NCBI GenBank assembly: GCA_000179315.1
Contig: ADZZ01000144.1
Location: 17,972 to 81,971, forward strand
Direction of reading: 5' to 3'
Length of the DNA: 64,000 nt
Source: a delta proteobacterium NaphS2
GTDB taxonomy: Bacteria > Desulfobacterota > DSM-4660 > Desulfatiglandales > Desulfatiglandaceae
Shown piece after piece: positions 57,139 to 64,000 of this stretch. The notes under the pieces were generated by a model. The model worked only from the letters and a program-made list of their open reading frames with translations, was not told the origin of the DNA and ran no database searches. The position numbers and the translations under genes were made by a program. The stretch's first letter is position 1, and the number at the start of each line of letters is the position of its first letter.

Positions 57139-58363
57139 AAGTTTTCAAAAGGAAATCAATCCGGAAAACATCAAAAAAGCGGAAATGGTGGTCTGCATCC
57201 CTTCATACAAGGAAGCGGATTCCATCAGTTTTCCGACATCACAAGCCGATGAAGGTTTGAAAAAATATTTCGGTGAATATGAATCCGTTATCATCAATTG
57301 TGACAATAACTCCCCCGATCATACCCGTGAGGCTTTTCTTGCGACACCCACCGCAACCCCTAAGATGTATCTCTCCACCGAACCGGGCCTCAAGGGAAAA
57401 GGGAATAACTTCCGAAACCTCTTCCAAAAGGTGGTGGACTTAAAAGCAAAGGCGGTGGTGGTGGTGGACGCTGATCTCAAAAGCATCACCCCCGAGTGGA
57501 TCAAACACTTGGGGGAACCGCTTTTCAGCGGATTTTCATACGTCGCCCCCCTCTATATTCGTCACAAATACGACGGTACCATCACCAACGGCATCGCCTA
57601 CCCGATGACCCGGTCACTCTACGGAAGACGTGTCCGTCAACCCATTGGCGGTGATTTCGGGTTTGCCGGTAAGCTGGCGTCCATGTATCTCGAAAGCAAC
57701 ACCTGGAACGAGGCGGTAGCCAATTTCGGAATCGATATCTGGATGACGACACTTGCCATGGATCATAAAGCCCAGATCTGCCAGGCCTTCATGGGGCGGC
57801 CCAAAATTCACCGCACCAAGGATCCGGGCAGCGATCTGGGGCCCATGTTTCGACAGGTGGTGGGAACGATCTTCTCCCTGATGAAAGGATTTGCGCCTTA
57901 CTGGCTCAAAGTGAAGTACAGCCGTCCCACCGCCATTTACGGGTTTGGACTGGGGGAAACGGAAATGCCCCCCGAAGTGAGCGTAAACCGGAAAAACCTG
58001 CTGAATCAATTTCACGGCGGTTTTGAGAAGTACAGCGATATTTGGGAACGGATCCTCACACCTGATGTTTACAAAAAACTTCTGGAAATCAAAAATATGA
58101 AACAGCAGGAGTTCAGCTTTCCCACTGATCTCTGGGCACGCCTCCTTTTTGACACAGCCACCTCATACGGGGAAGTGGGTGTTTCAGAGGATGACACCAT
58201 GGATTCCCTCATTCCCCTCTATTTCGGCAGGACCCTTTCTTTTGTCATGAGGACTGAGAAAATGTCCATGAAGCAGGCGGAGGAGGCCATCGAAGATGAC
58301 TGCGCCACCTTTGAAATGGCAAAGCCCTACCTTATCAAACGATGGAAAGAACGGCATTCCTAA
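57131..58363 (+). CDS. GT2-like glycosyltransferase
   Basis: 410 aa. The N-terminal nucleotide-sugar site reads VVCIPSYKEADSIS, then IINCDNNSPDHT, KGKGNNFRNL and the metal motif Asp113-Ala-Asp115. GGDFGFAGKLA and the FGIDIWMTTLA region resemble the acceptor loop. About 100 further residues are helical. It may extend or diversify the glycosylglycerate made by the operon. The acceptor is not known. Coupled to the phosphatase gene. Confidence 0.82.
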   Translation: MPESFQKEINPENIKKAEMVVCIPSYKEADSISFPTSQADEGLKKYFGEYESVIINCDNNSPDHTREAFLATPTATPKMYLSTEPGLKGKGNNFRNLFQKVVDLKAKAVVVVDADLKSITPEWIKHLGEPLFSGFSYVAPLYIRHKYDGTITNGIAYPMTRSLYGRRVRQPIGGDFGFAGKLASMYLESNTWNEAVANFGIDIWMTTLAMDHKAQICQAFMGRPKIHRTKDPGSDLGPMFRQVVGTIFSLMKGFAPYWLKVKYSRPTAIYGFGLGETEMPPEVSVNRKNLLNQFHGGFEKYSDIWERILTPDVYKKLLEIKNMKQQEFSFPTDLWARLLFDTATSYGEVGVSEDDTMDSLIPLYFGRTLSFVMRTEKMSMKQAEEAIEDDCATFEMAKPYLIKRWKERHS

Positions 58364-59712
58364 CGGATTAACAATAGCCGCACGTCCATTACATTGGTAT
58401 TGGTGGGGCCGGTCATGAGAAGGTCTTCGGTTTTTTCGAAGAAGTGATAGGCATCATTGTTGTTCAGATAATCAATGGCCGATAGACCCGATTTTCCGCC
58501 CCGGTCGACCGTATGGGGATCCACCACCGCGCCTGCCGCATCCGTGGGGCCATCATTTCCATCCGTCCCCCCGCTCAGTACAACCATTCTATCGGGGAGT
58601 CCGGCGATTTCGATGGCCGATGCCAGGCAGAACTCCTGGTTCCGCCCCCCCAGCCCTTTGCCTCGAATGATTACGGTGGTTTCGCCCCCCGAAATAATGC
58701 AGGCGGGTTTTGCCATGGGCCTGCCGGTGCGGCAAATCTCCCTCAAAATGGCACAGTGTACCCGGGCTACATCACGGGTCTCCCCTTCGATTAAGGATGA
58801 GAGAATCAGCGTGTTGTAACCGAACGCCTTTGCCTTTTTCTGCGCCGCTTCAAGGGCCAGCATATTGCTGCCCACGATAATGTTGGACACATAGAGAAAG
58901 ACCGGGTCTCCCTCTTTCGGCGTATCGGGAATTCGCCCTTGAGCACCCTCCTCCAGGCGCCGAAGGATGCTTTCAGGAACATCCTTTAAATCATATTTTC
59001 GCAAAATTCCCAAAGCATCTTCAAAGGTGGATGAATCCGGTACAAAAGGCCCGGAGGCGATGACATCCATCTTGTCCCCCACCACATCGGACAACATCAG
59101 GTTGATCACCGTGGCCGGAAAAGCGGCCCGGGCCATCTGGCCGCCTTTGGCGGCGGATATATGTTTTCTGACGGCGTTGATTTCGTCGATGCTTGCCCCG
59201 CAATCCAACAGCATGCCGGTGAGGGCCTGTTTTTCCGTAAGACTGACCCCTTGGGCAGGCTGACAGAGCAGGGCGGAGCCGCCACCCGATATCAGTGAAA
59301 TGATGAGATCCTTGTCGGTGGCTCTAGCCAGAAAGTTCATAATGGCTTCCGTGCCTTTGACCCCGTTTTCATCGGGCAACGGGTGACTCGCTTCGACGGT
59401 CTGTGTGACGTTGAGTTCGTCGGTAAATCCATATTTAACGTTGATCATGCCCGTGCTTATCCTGTCTCTCAGAAGTGCTTCCATGGCTTTTGCCATGGGT
59501 GCGGTGGCCTTTCCGCCGCCCACAAGAGAGATGCGGTTAAATTGTTTTAGATCGAATGCCTTCTGCTCCTGCCCTTCTTTTCCAAGTATGAGGCGGTCAT
59601 TTTCCACCCGCACAAAGTTTTTGACAGCGCCATATGGGTTTACGGGACGCAACGATTCTCGGAATATGGCTTTTGCCTCGGTTCGCATCTGCTTCAAATG
59701 GTATTCGTCCAT
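58360..59712 (-). CDS. Glycerate 2-kinase (MOFRL type)
   Basis: 450 aa from the ATG at 59712 (GGAGGG site). It has the MOFRL glycerate kinase pattern: LVGGGKATAPMAKAMEALL, LISGGGSALLCQPA, MLSDVVGDKMDVIASGPF and the MOFRL end with GGRNQEFCLASAIE and LSGGTDGNDGPTDAAGA. It phosphorylates D-glycerate to 2-phosphoglycerate. It is convergent with the glycosyltransferase operon, overlapping its end by 4 bases. A link through glycerate released from glycosylglycerate is possible. Confidence 0.9.
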   Translation of the reverse strand: MDEYHLKQMRTEAKAIFRESLRPVNPYGAVKNFVRVENDRLILGKEGQEQKAFDLKQFNRISLVGGGKATAPMAKAMEALLRDRISTGMINVKYGFTDELNVTQTVEASHPLPDENGVKGTEAIMNFLARATDKDLIISLISGGGSALLCQPAQGVSLTEKQALTGMLLDCGASIDEINAVRKHISAAKGGQMARAAFPATVINLMLSDVVGDKMDVIASGPFVPDSSTFEDALGILRKYDLKDVPESILRRLEEGAQGRIPDTPKEGDPVFLYVSNIIVGSNMLALEAAQKKAKAFGYNTLILSSLIEGETRDVARVHCAILREICRTGRPMAKPACIISGGETTVIIRGKGLGGRNQEFCLASAIEIAGLPDRMVVLSGGTDGNDGPTDAAGAVVDPHTVDRGGKSGLSAIDYLNNNDAYHFFEKTEDLLMTGPTNTNVMDVRLLLIR

Positions 59713-59812
59713 TTTTTCCCTCCAATGAAAAATTTTCTTATGATACAAAATTATCGGCACAAAGGCAGTAATTACAGCATGACCGTTCGAATCCGTTGCC
59801 TGAAAAAATTCG

Positions 59813-61195
59813 CTATTCGGTCAAGAAAATATTTCCCGGCGACATGATTCCTGCCGGGTCGAATTCCCTTTTGAGCGCTTTCATGGCATTTATCACAGGG
59901 GCCGGATACTGGAGTGCCAGTTGGCGACGTTTCATCTTTCCAATGCCGTGTTCAGCGGAAACGCACCCCCCGAGGGCAACGGCCTTTTCAGCCATGAGGT
60001 CATCGATTTTCTGCGCTATTGCCGTTTCTGCGCTGTTCCTTGCAATAAAATTAAAATGCGGATGCCCGCTCCCCAAGTGTCCGAAACAGATAACCATCAT
60101 ATCCCCCAGAGGACCTCTGATTTCATTAAAATATGCGAACAACTGGTGCAGATGATTGTGGGGAACCGCCCAGTCAGTGGATATCTTGCAGCCCCCTGCC
60201 CTGACGACCTTTATGCTCTCCTCATTGGTTCTCGCGGGAACATGGTGCCGCAAATCATAGAGATGCTTTTTTTCCTTCGGGCTGTCTGCGATCTGTGTGT
60301 CGTCGGCCAGCGGGGTATGCTTCTCAATCAATGGGAACCACAGGTCCAGGCAGGCATCTTTTTCCGAATCGTCGTCATACTCCTGTTCGAAATAAATCAT
60401 CGCCTGCGCATCGGAGGGTATGGCAATCCCTTTGGCATTGGGACGTATAATATCGAGGCACATCCGGTCCAGAAATTCCATGCTGGCCGGTCTGAGTTCA
60501 ATTTTCTCGTGGGTTTCGATGATAAAATCAACGGCACTTCTAAGATCCTGAAAAAAAACCATTGCCAGAAACAGATTGGCAGGCTGTCGTGTCAGCGACA
60601 CATGAATTTTCGTCACAACACCGAGCGTGCCTTCCGAACCCACAAAGAGCCGCGCGGGCCGGTAAACGGCCCCGTAGCCAGCACACATTTTTTCTACAGG
60701 ACTGTTATTTACCGCGAGCGCCCTTCCCGTTCCGTCGATAACCCGCAATCCCTGCACCCAGTCGATGGTGGCGCCATATTTGAGAGAACGGGAACCTGAC
60801 GCGTTGGTCGCCACATTGCCGCCAAGGGTACACTCACCGGCGCTTGTGGGATCCGGTGCATACATGAGTCCCGCCTCTTCCACCGATTTCTTGAAATCCG
60901 ACAGCACAATCCCCGGCTCAACGACCGCCATTTTTCTTTTCACGTCAATGTCGATCAGCCGGTTCATCCGCTCCAGGGAAAGAACCGCACCTTTTTCACA
61001 GATGGCGGCCCCCGTCAAAGACGAACGAAGTCCCTGGGGCGTCAAAAAACGTTTTTTGGAAGCGCAATCACGCACGATGTCCATCACTTCCGATTCCGAA
61101 TCAGGGCGGAAAAGGCCGTTGAACTCTCCTTTGAAGCCCAGTGCATCCTCATTATAGGCTTCAAGAATATCGGGATCGGTAATCATTTTCAGCAT
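59813..61195 (-). CDS. FAD-linked oxidase, GlcD / D-lactate dehydrogenase family
   Basis: 460 aa from the ATG at 61195 (AGGAG about 10 bases upstream). It has the PCMH/VAO FAD domain: RFLTPQGLRSSLTGAAI, DPTSAGECTLGGNVATNASG and GSEGTLGVVTKI, then a GlcD C-terminal domain with FGHLGSGHPHFN and VSAEHGIGKMKR, the flavin-proximal loop. Members oxidise D-lactate, glycolate or D-2-hydroxyglutarate. No Fe-S partner (GlcF) follows. Its neighbour is glycerate kinase, so a D-hydroxyacid is the likely substrate. Confidence 0.88.
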   Translation of the reverse strand: MLKMITDPDILEAYNEDALGFKGEFNGLFRPDSESEVMDIVRDCASKKRFLTPQGLRSSLTGAAICEKGAVLSLERMNRLIDIDVKRKMAVVEPGIVLSDFKKSVEEAGLMYAPDPTSAGECTLGGNVATNASGSRSLKYGATIDWVQGLRVIDGTGRALAVNNSPVEKMCAGYGAVYRPARLFVGSEGTLGVVTKIHVSLTRQPANLFLAMVFFQDLRSAVDFIIETHEKIELRPASMEFLDRMCLDIIRPNAKGIAIPSDAQAMIYFEQEYDDDSEKDACLDLWFPLIEKHTPLADDTQIADSPKEKKHLYDLRHHVPARTNEESIKVVRAGGCKISTDWAVPHNHLHQLFAYFNEIRGPLGDMMVICFGHLGSGHPHFNFIARNSAETAIAQKIDDLMAEKAVALGGCVSAEHGIGKMKRRQLALQYPAPVINAMKALKREFDPAGIMSPGNIFLTE

Positions 61196-61327
61196 GGACA
61201 ATTTTCTCCTTGAATCCCGGAAAAGATTTTCATAACGTATCAGAATAGGCAAGCCTGTTACCAGCTAAAAAGCAAAATACCGCCAATCGTTTCCGGGATC
61301 TGTTTCGGCCGGATACGGGACCGGATC

Positions 61328-62122
61328 ATGGGACTCATTTTCGATCAAACCACCCTCGATTTTTACGATTCCTGGCGGAAAAGCCACCAAAACAGAACCA
61401 TTGAAAGGTCCATTGAACCGCTTCTGGTGTCGCTACTGGACCCTCGGCCAGGGGAACGGGTTTTGGATATCGGGTGCGGAACCGGCACTCACTTGATTAT
61501 GTTCAGCAAGATGGGGCTTGATGTCAGTGGTGTCGACGCCTCCCCGGAGGTGCTGGCGAAAGCCAGGGCCCGACTGGGGCATAAATCCAACTTCAAGATC
61601 GGAATGGCGGAGGATTTGCCCTTTGATGACAACGAATTCGACCTGGCTGTTCTCATTAACGCAATGGAATTCATGGATAACCCGCTATCCGCCCTGCGGG
61701 AGGCCGGCCGCGTTGCCAGAAAGAAGGTTTTTATCGGAGTGTTAAACAGTTTCTCCTGGAACGGATTCCTGAAAACCGTTCAGGGTTATTTTGGAGATCC
61801 CCTTTTCGGTCAGGCCAAACTATACAACCTCTGGCAGCTCAAGTCCCTTCTCAAACTGGCCTACGGACCGGTCCCGATTTCCTGGCAATGCATTCGTGTT
61901 ACCCCGTCTTTTATTGAAGACAACTTTTTTCTAAACCGCGATACCAACAAATGCAACCGTTCTCCATTCGGGTTCTTCCTTGGGCTTTCGGCCACGCTGG
62001 TATACCACTATGAAACCAACAACCTTCCCTTGAAGGTCAAGCTCAAGACAGCGGGGCCTTCGCTCATGAGACTCAAAACCCTTGAGAAGACGGATACGCC
62101 CAACCGTTGCGATTCACACTAA
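61328..62122 (+). CDS. SAM-dependent class I methyltransferase
   Basis: 264 aa. Motif I is VLDIGCGTGTHL (residues 45-56), then VDASPEVLAKARAR and FDLAVLINAMEFMDNPLSALREAGRV in segments, a typical Methyltransf_11 pattern. The C-terminal half is not recognised and has no clear substrate clue. The gene is 16 bases before the radical SAM gene and divergent from glcD. Confidence 0.82.
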   Translation: MGLIFDQTTLDFYDSWRKSHQNRTIERSIEPLLVSLLDPRPGERVLDIGCGTGTHLIMFSKMGLDVSGVDASPEVLAKARARLGHKSNFKIGMAEDLPFDDNEFDLAVLINAMEFMDNPLSALREAGRVARKKVFIGVLNSFSWNGFLKTVQGYFGDPLFGQAKLYNLWQLKSLLKLAYGPVPISWQCIRVTPSFIEDNFFLNRDTNKCNRSPFGFFLGLSATLVYHYETNNLPLKVKLKTAGPSLMRLKTLEKTDTPNRCDSH

Positions 62123-62138
62123 AACTTTGGAGGAGGCC

Positions 62139-63152
62139 ATGAAAGAGGCGATTCTGTATGAAAAACTGAGCAACAACAGGGTGCAGTGCCGACTCTGCAA
62201 TCATTTCTGCATCATTGAGGACGGCCGTAAAGGCACCTGCGGTGTCAGGGAAAATCATTCCGGGGTCCTGATGAGCCTCGTTTACGGAAAAATCATTGCC
62301 GGTCATTGTGACCCCATTGAGAAAAAACCCTTGTTCCACTTTCTCCCGGGAAGCCGTTCCTATTCCATTGCCACGGCAGGATGCAACTTCAGATGCCTCT
62401 TCTGCCAAAATGCCGATATCAGTCAAATGCCCCTGGACCGGAATCGCATCCTGGGGGAGGATACGGCCCCGGAAAATATCGTGCTGGCAGCCTTGAACCA
62501 GGGAGCAGCCTCCATTTCCTACACCTACACTGAACCGACGATCTATTTGGAGACGGCCCTCGATACGGCGCGGATTGCCACGGAAAGAGGACTCAAAAAC
62601 GTCTTCGTTTCCAATGGTTACATGACACCTGCTGCGCTGCGGGAGATGGGGGGGAATCTACATGCCGCCAATATAGACCTTAAAGCATTCAACGACAAAT
62701 TTTATCGGGAACAGTGCGGCGCAAAACTTAAGCCCGTCCTGAAGACCCTGGAAGTCATGAAAGAGATGGGGATTTGGATCGAGGTGACAACTCTGCTCAT
62801 ACCGGGATTAAATGATAAACCGAAAGAATTAAAGGATCTTGCGCAATTTTTGGTAAATCTGGACCCGGGCATTCCGTGGCACATCAGCCGGTTTCATCCC
62901 ACGTACCGTCTGACGAACATCCCTTCGACCCCTGCCGCCGCCATCCGGCGAGCCAGAGATCTGGGCTATGACGCGGGACTCAAATATGTCTATACCGGCA
63001 ACATTCCTGGAGACAACGGCGAAAATACTTTCTGCCATTCCTGCAAAGCGTTGCTGATCGACCGAACGGGATTTTTCGTCAGTGAAAACAGAATCCAAGA
63101 TAATCGGTGTGCCAACTGCGGAAAAGAGATCCCCGGGCGCTGGAATATTTGA
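62139..63152 (+). CDS. AmmeMemoRadiSam-system radical SAM enzyme (AmrS family)
   Basis: 337 aa from the ATG at 62139 (GGAGGAGG site). N-terminal Cys17, Cys20 and Cys24, then Cys34 in KGTCGVRENH, precede the radical SAM cluster Cys82, 86 and 89 (GCNFRCLFC). EPTIYLE and LIPGLNDKPKELK are typical. A C-terminal zinc-like CxxC pair closes the protein. It resembles pyruvate-formate-lyase activating enzymes. AmrS normally works with AmrA and AmrB (the Memo/AMMECR1 proteins), which are not in view. Confidence 0.9.
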   Translation: MKEAILYEKLSNNRVQCRLCNHFCIIEDGRKGTCGVRENHSGVLMSLVYGKIIAGHCDPIEKKPLFHFLPGSRSYSIATAGCNFRCLFCQNADISQMPLDRNRILGEDTAPENIVLAALNQGAASISYTYTEPTIYLETALDTARIATERGLKNVFVSNGYMTPAALREMGGNLHAANIDLKAFNDKFYREQCGAKLKPVLKTLEVMKEMGIWIEVTTLLIPGLNDKPKELKDLAQFLVNLDPGIPWHISRFHPTYRLTNIPSTPAAAIRRARDLGYDAGLKYVYTGNIPGDNGENTFCHSCKALLIDRTGFFVSENRIQDNRCANCGKEIPGRWNI

Positions 63153-63220
63153 TTTTTGGGGTCTGCGGTGCTAAAGAGATACTTGGTGTCGAGAAGGGCT
63201 TTATGGGTTCTTTTTTCACC

Positions 63221-63272
63221 GGGATCCCCGTTGAATCAATTTGATGGCCTTCTTCTGTTCAGCGGGGTTCCC
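63221..63272. repeat. 15-bp inverted repeat with a 22-base loop
   Basis: GGGATCCCCGTTGAA and TTCAGCGGGGTTCCC pair over 15 positions with one T-T mismatch and one G-U. A stem this long might end AmrS transcription, though only a short T-run follows (TTTTT at about 63281). Confidence 0.6.
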
Positions 63273-63383
63273 AAAAAACATTTTTACCCGGTTTTTTTAA
63301 AAAACTAAAGTTTCACCGTTTTTGAACCTTTTCCAATTTTTCCAGCCAGTTCCGCGCATTTTTTTTATTATGCGCAGAGAATT

Positions 63384-63423
63384 TTGGCACGAAAAATGAA
63401 AATTTTTTCAATTTTTATGCCAA
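63384..63423. repeat. AT-rich inverted repeat near the IS transposase
   Basis: TTGGCACGAAAAATGAAAA and its near-perfect reverse complement (16 of 19 positions) end in TTGGCA and TGCCAA. It lies about 105 bases before the transposase start and may relate to the IS end or to its promoter. Confidence 0.5.
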
Positions 63424-63529
63424 TAAATTCAACTAGTTATTTAACTTTTTACCCTTGAAATTCGCTCCATCTCGTGATAGGATTCGATAACAACTTATTG
63501 ATATTCCATCGGAAAGGAGCTTGGCAACA

Positions 63530-64000
63530 TGTTTATTCTAAACGATATCTTAAAGCCTCTACAAAATGCTTTTTCTTCCACCAATCTCGGCAGGGAACGA
63601 GCACACTGGTTCTCTTATGCCATCCTGGCTTTCATCATCCCTTTCACTTCATCTATCTCTTCAAACGTGTTGCGTTGCCTCAATACCTTGTTTGGGCTCA
63701 ACATTAACAAACGTCGATTCTACACCTTTATGGCTTCCAACAAAATACCATGGCATAACCTATGGGCCGCCTTATGGCACCTCATTCCTGACCCCTTGTC
63801 CGATGGGCGACTTATGATCGCATTAGATGATTTCATCAATCCAAAGACAGGTCGCAACATCTTCGGATGTTCTCATATCTTCGATCATGCCGCAAAGGAC
63901 AATCAATCCAAATATCCATGGGCACAGAATGTGGTTCTTATTGGTCTGTTAAAGGTCATCAAAGGACGATGGGCTTGTCTCCCCCTTCACAGCGATTTAT
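63530..64000 (+). mobile_element. IS transposase (IS701/IS4-like DDE type), 5' part, cut by the window edge
   Basis: 157 codons are visible from the ATG at 63530 (AAAGGAG site). The protein starts MFILNDILKPLQNAFSS and has a helical N-terminal domain, then a DDE_5-type catalytic start: GRLMIALDDFINPKTGRNIF with IFDHAAKDNQSKYPWAQN after it. The first catalytic Asp should be in LDD. The base use is AT-richer than the neighbouring genes. The right end is not in the window, so the intact length is unknown. Confidence 0.75.

Larger units (their letters stand above)
63153..63529. other. Intergenic region between AmrS and the IS transposase
   Basis: 377 bases, AT-rich toward the right, with two inverted repeats annotated separately and no supported gene. 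A 21-codon minus-strand frame near 63227-63290 looks protein-like (NPAEQKKAIKLIQRGSR) but has no ribosome site. Confidence 0.5.

Overview
The window looks like chromosomal DNA of a strictly anaerobic bacterium, most likely a sulfate reducer of the Desulfobacterota (Desulfobacterales-like). That assignment is an inference. It rests on a MetV/MetF/FlpD set of the Wood-Ljungdahl type, ferredoxin-type glutamate synthase domains, an acetate CoA-transferase, NifU/NifS, a one-cluster ferredoxin with an Asp ligand, a cobalamin-type radical SAM protein and a probable selenoprotein of the DsrE family.

Bases 1-23439 form a nitrogen and glutamine block. On the minus strand, in order of transcription, come glmS, glnA, an FlpD/MvhD-like protein, metV, metF, a degenerate glutamate-synthase-like ferredoxin protein, a split archaeal-type glutamate synthase (ferredoxin-FMN protein plus amidotransferase-GXGXG protein), glnB (PII), glnD, classical gltB and gltD, and the start of carA. 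Most junctions are 4- to 8-base overlaps or gaps under 60 bases. The theme is making glutamine (GlnA), spending it (GlmS, both glutamate synthases, CarA) and sensing it (PII and GlnD). Divergent from glmS is a second complete glnD behind an excellent sigma-54 promoter.

Bases 23500-36180 hold a SUMF1-like secreted protein and then a ten-gene minus-strand operon bounded by a good sigma-70 promoter and an intrinsic terminator. It encodes a B12-type radical SAM protein, RimK-like and GshB-like ATP-grasp ligases, a complete oligopeptide ABC importer (binding protein, two permeases, two ATPases), a third ATP-grasp protein and an N-formylglutamate amidohydrolase. I read it as an undescribed peptide or amide metabolite system coupled to uptake, and it is the strongest candidate here for a new system.

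Bases 36262-46148 (mostly plus strand) carry a short reading frame that may be a gene remnant, a TrpF-like protein without the catalytic cysteine, a CHASE2 adenylate cyclase, an acetate CoA-transferase, a secreted DsbA-like oxidoreductase, SMUG1 uracil-DNA glycosylase, a ferredoxin, and YtxH, DUF948 and AI-2E-family membrane proteins. Bases 46157-50122 (minus) are a nifU-nifS-cysE-cysK operon that makes cysteine and turns it into Fe-S clusters.

A tRNA-Leu(TAA) gene at 50376 opens a looser, accessory-like stretch to about 53.6 kb. It has a frameshifted iron-sulfur flavoprotein gene, a DsrE-like gene with an in-frame TGA followed by a bacterial SECIS-like hairpin (probable selenoprotein), small unknown genes and a decayed ISKra4-type transposase. 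Bases 53631-63152 hold a Lys-rich protein, an HD phosphohydrolase, a glycosyltransferase/phosphatase/glycosyltransferase operon resembling glucosylglycerate synthesis (its first gene seems to start at ATT), glycerate 2-kinase, a GlcD-type oxidase, a methyltransferase and an AmrS-type radical SAM enzyme. The right edge cuts into an IS transposase preceded by two inverted repeats.
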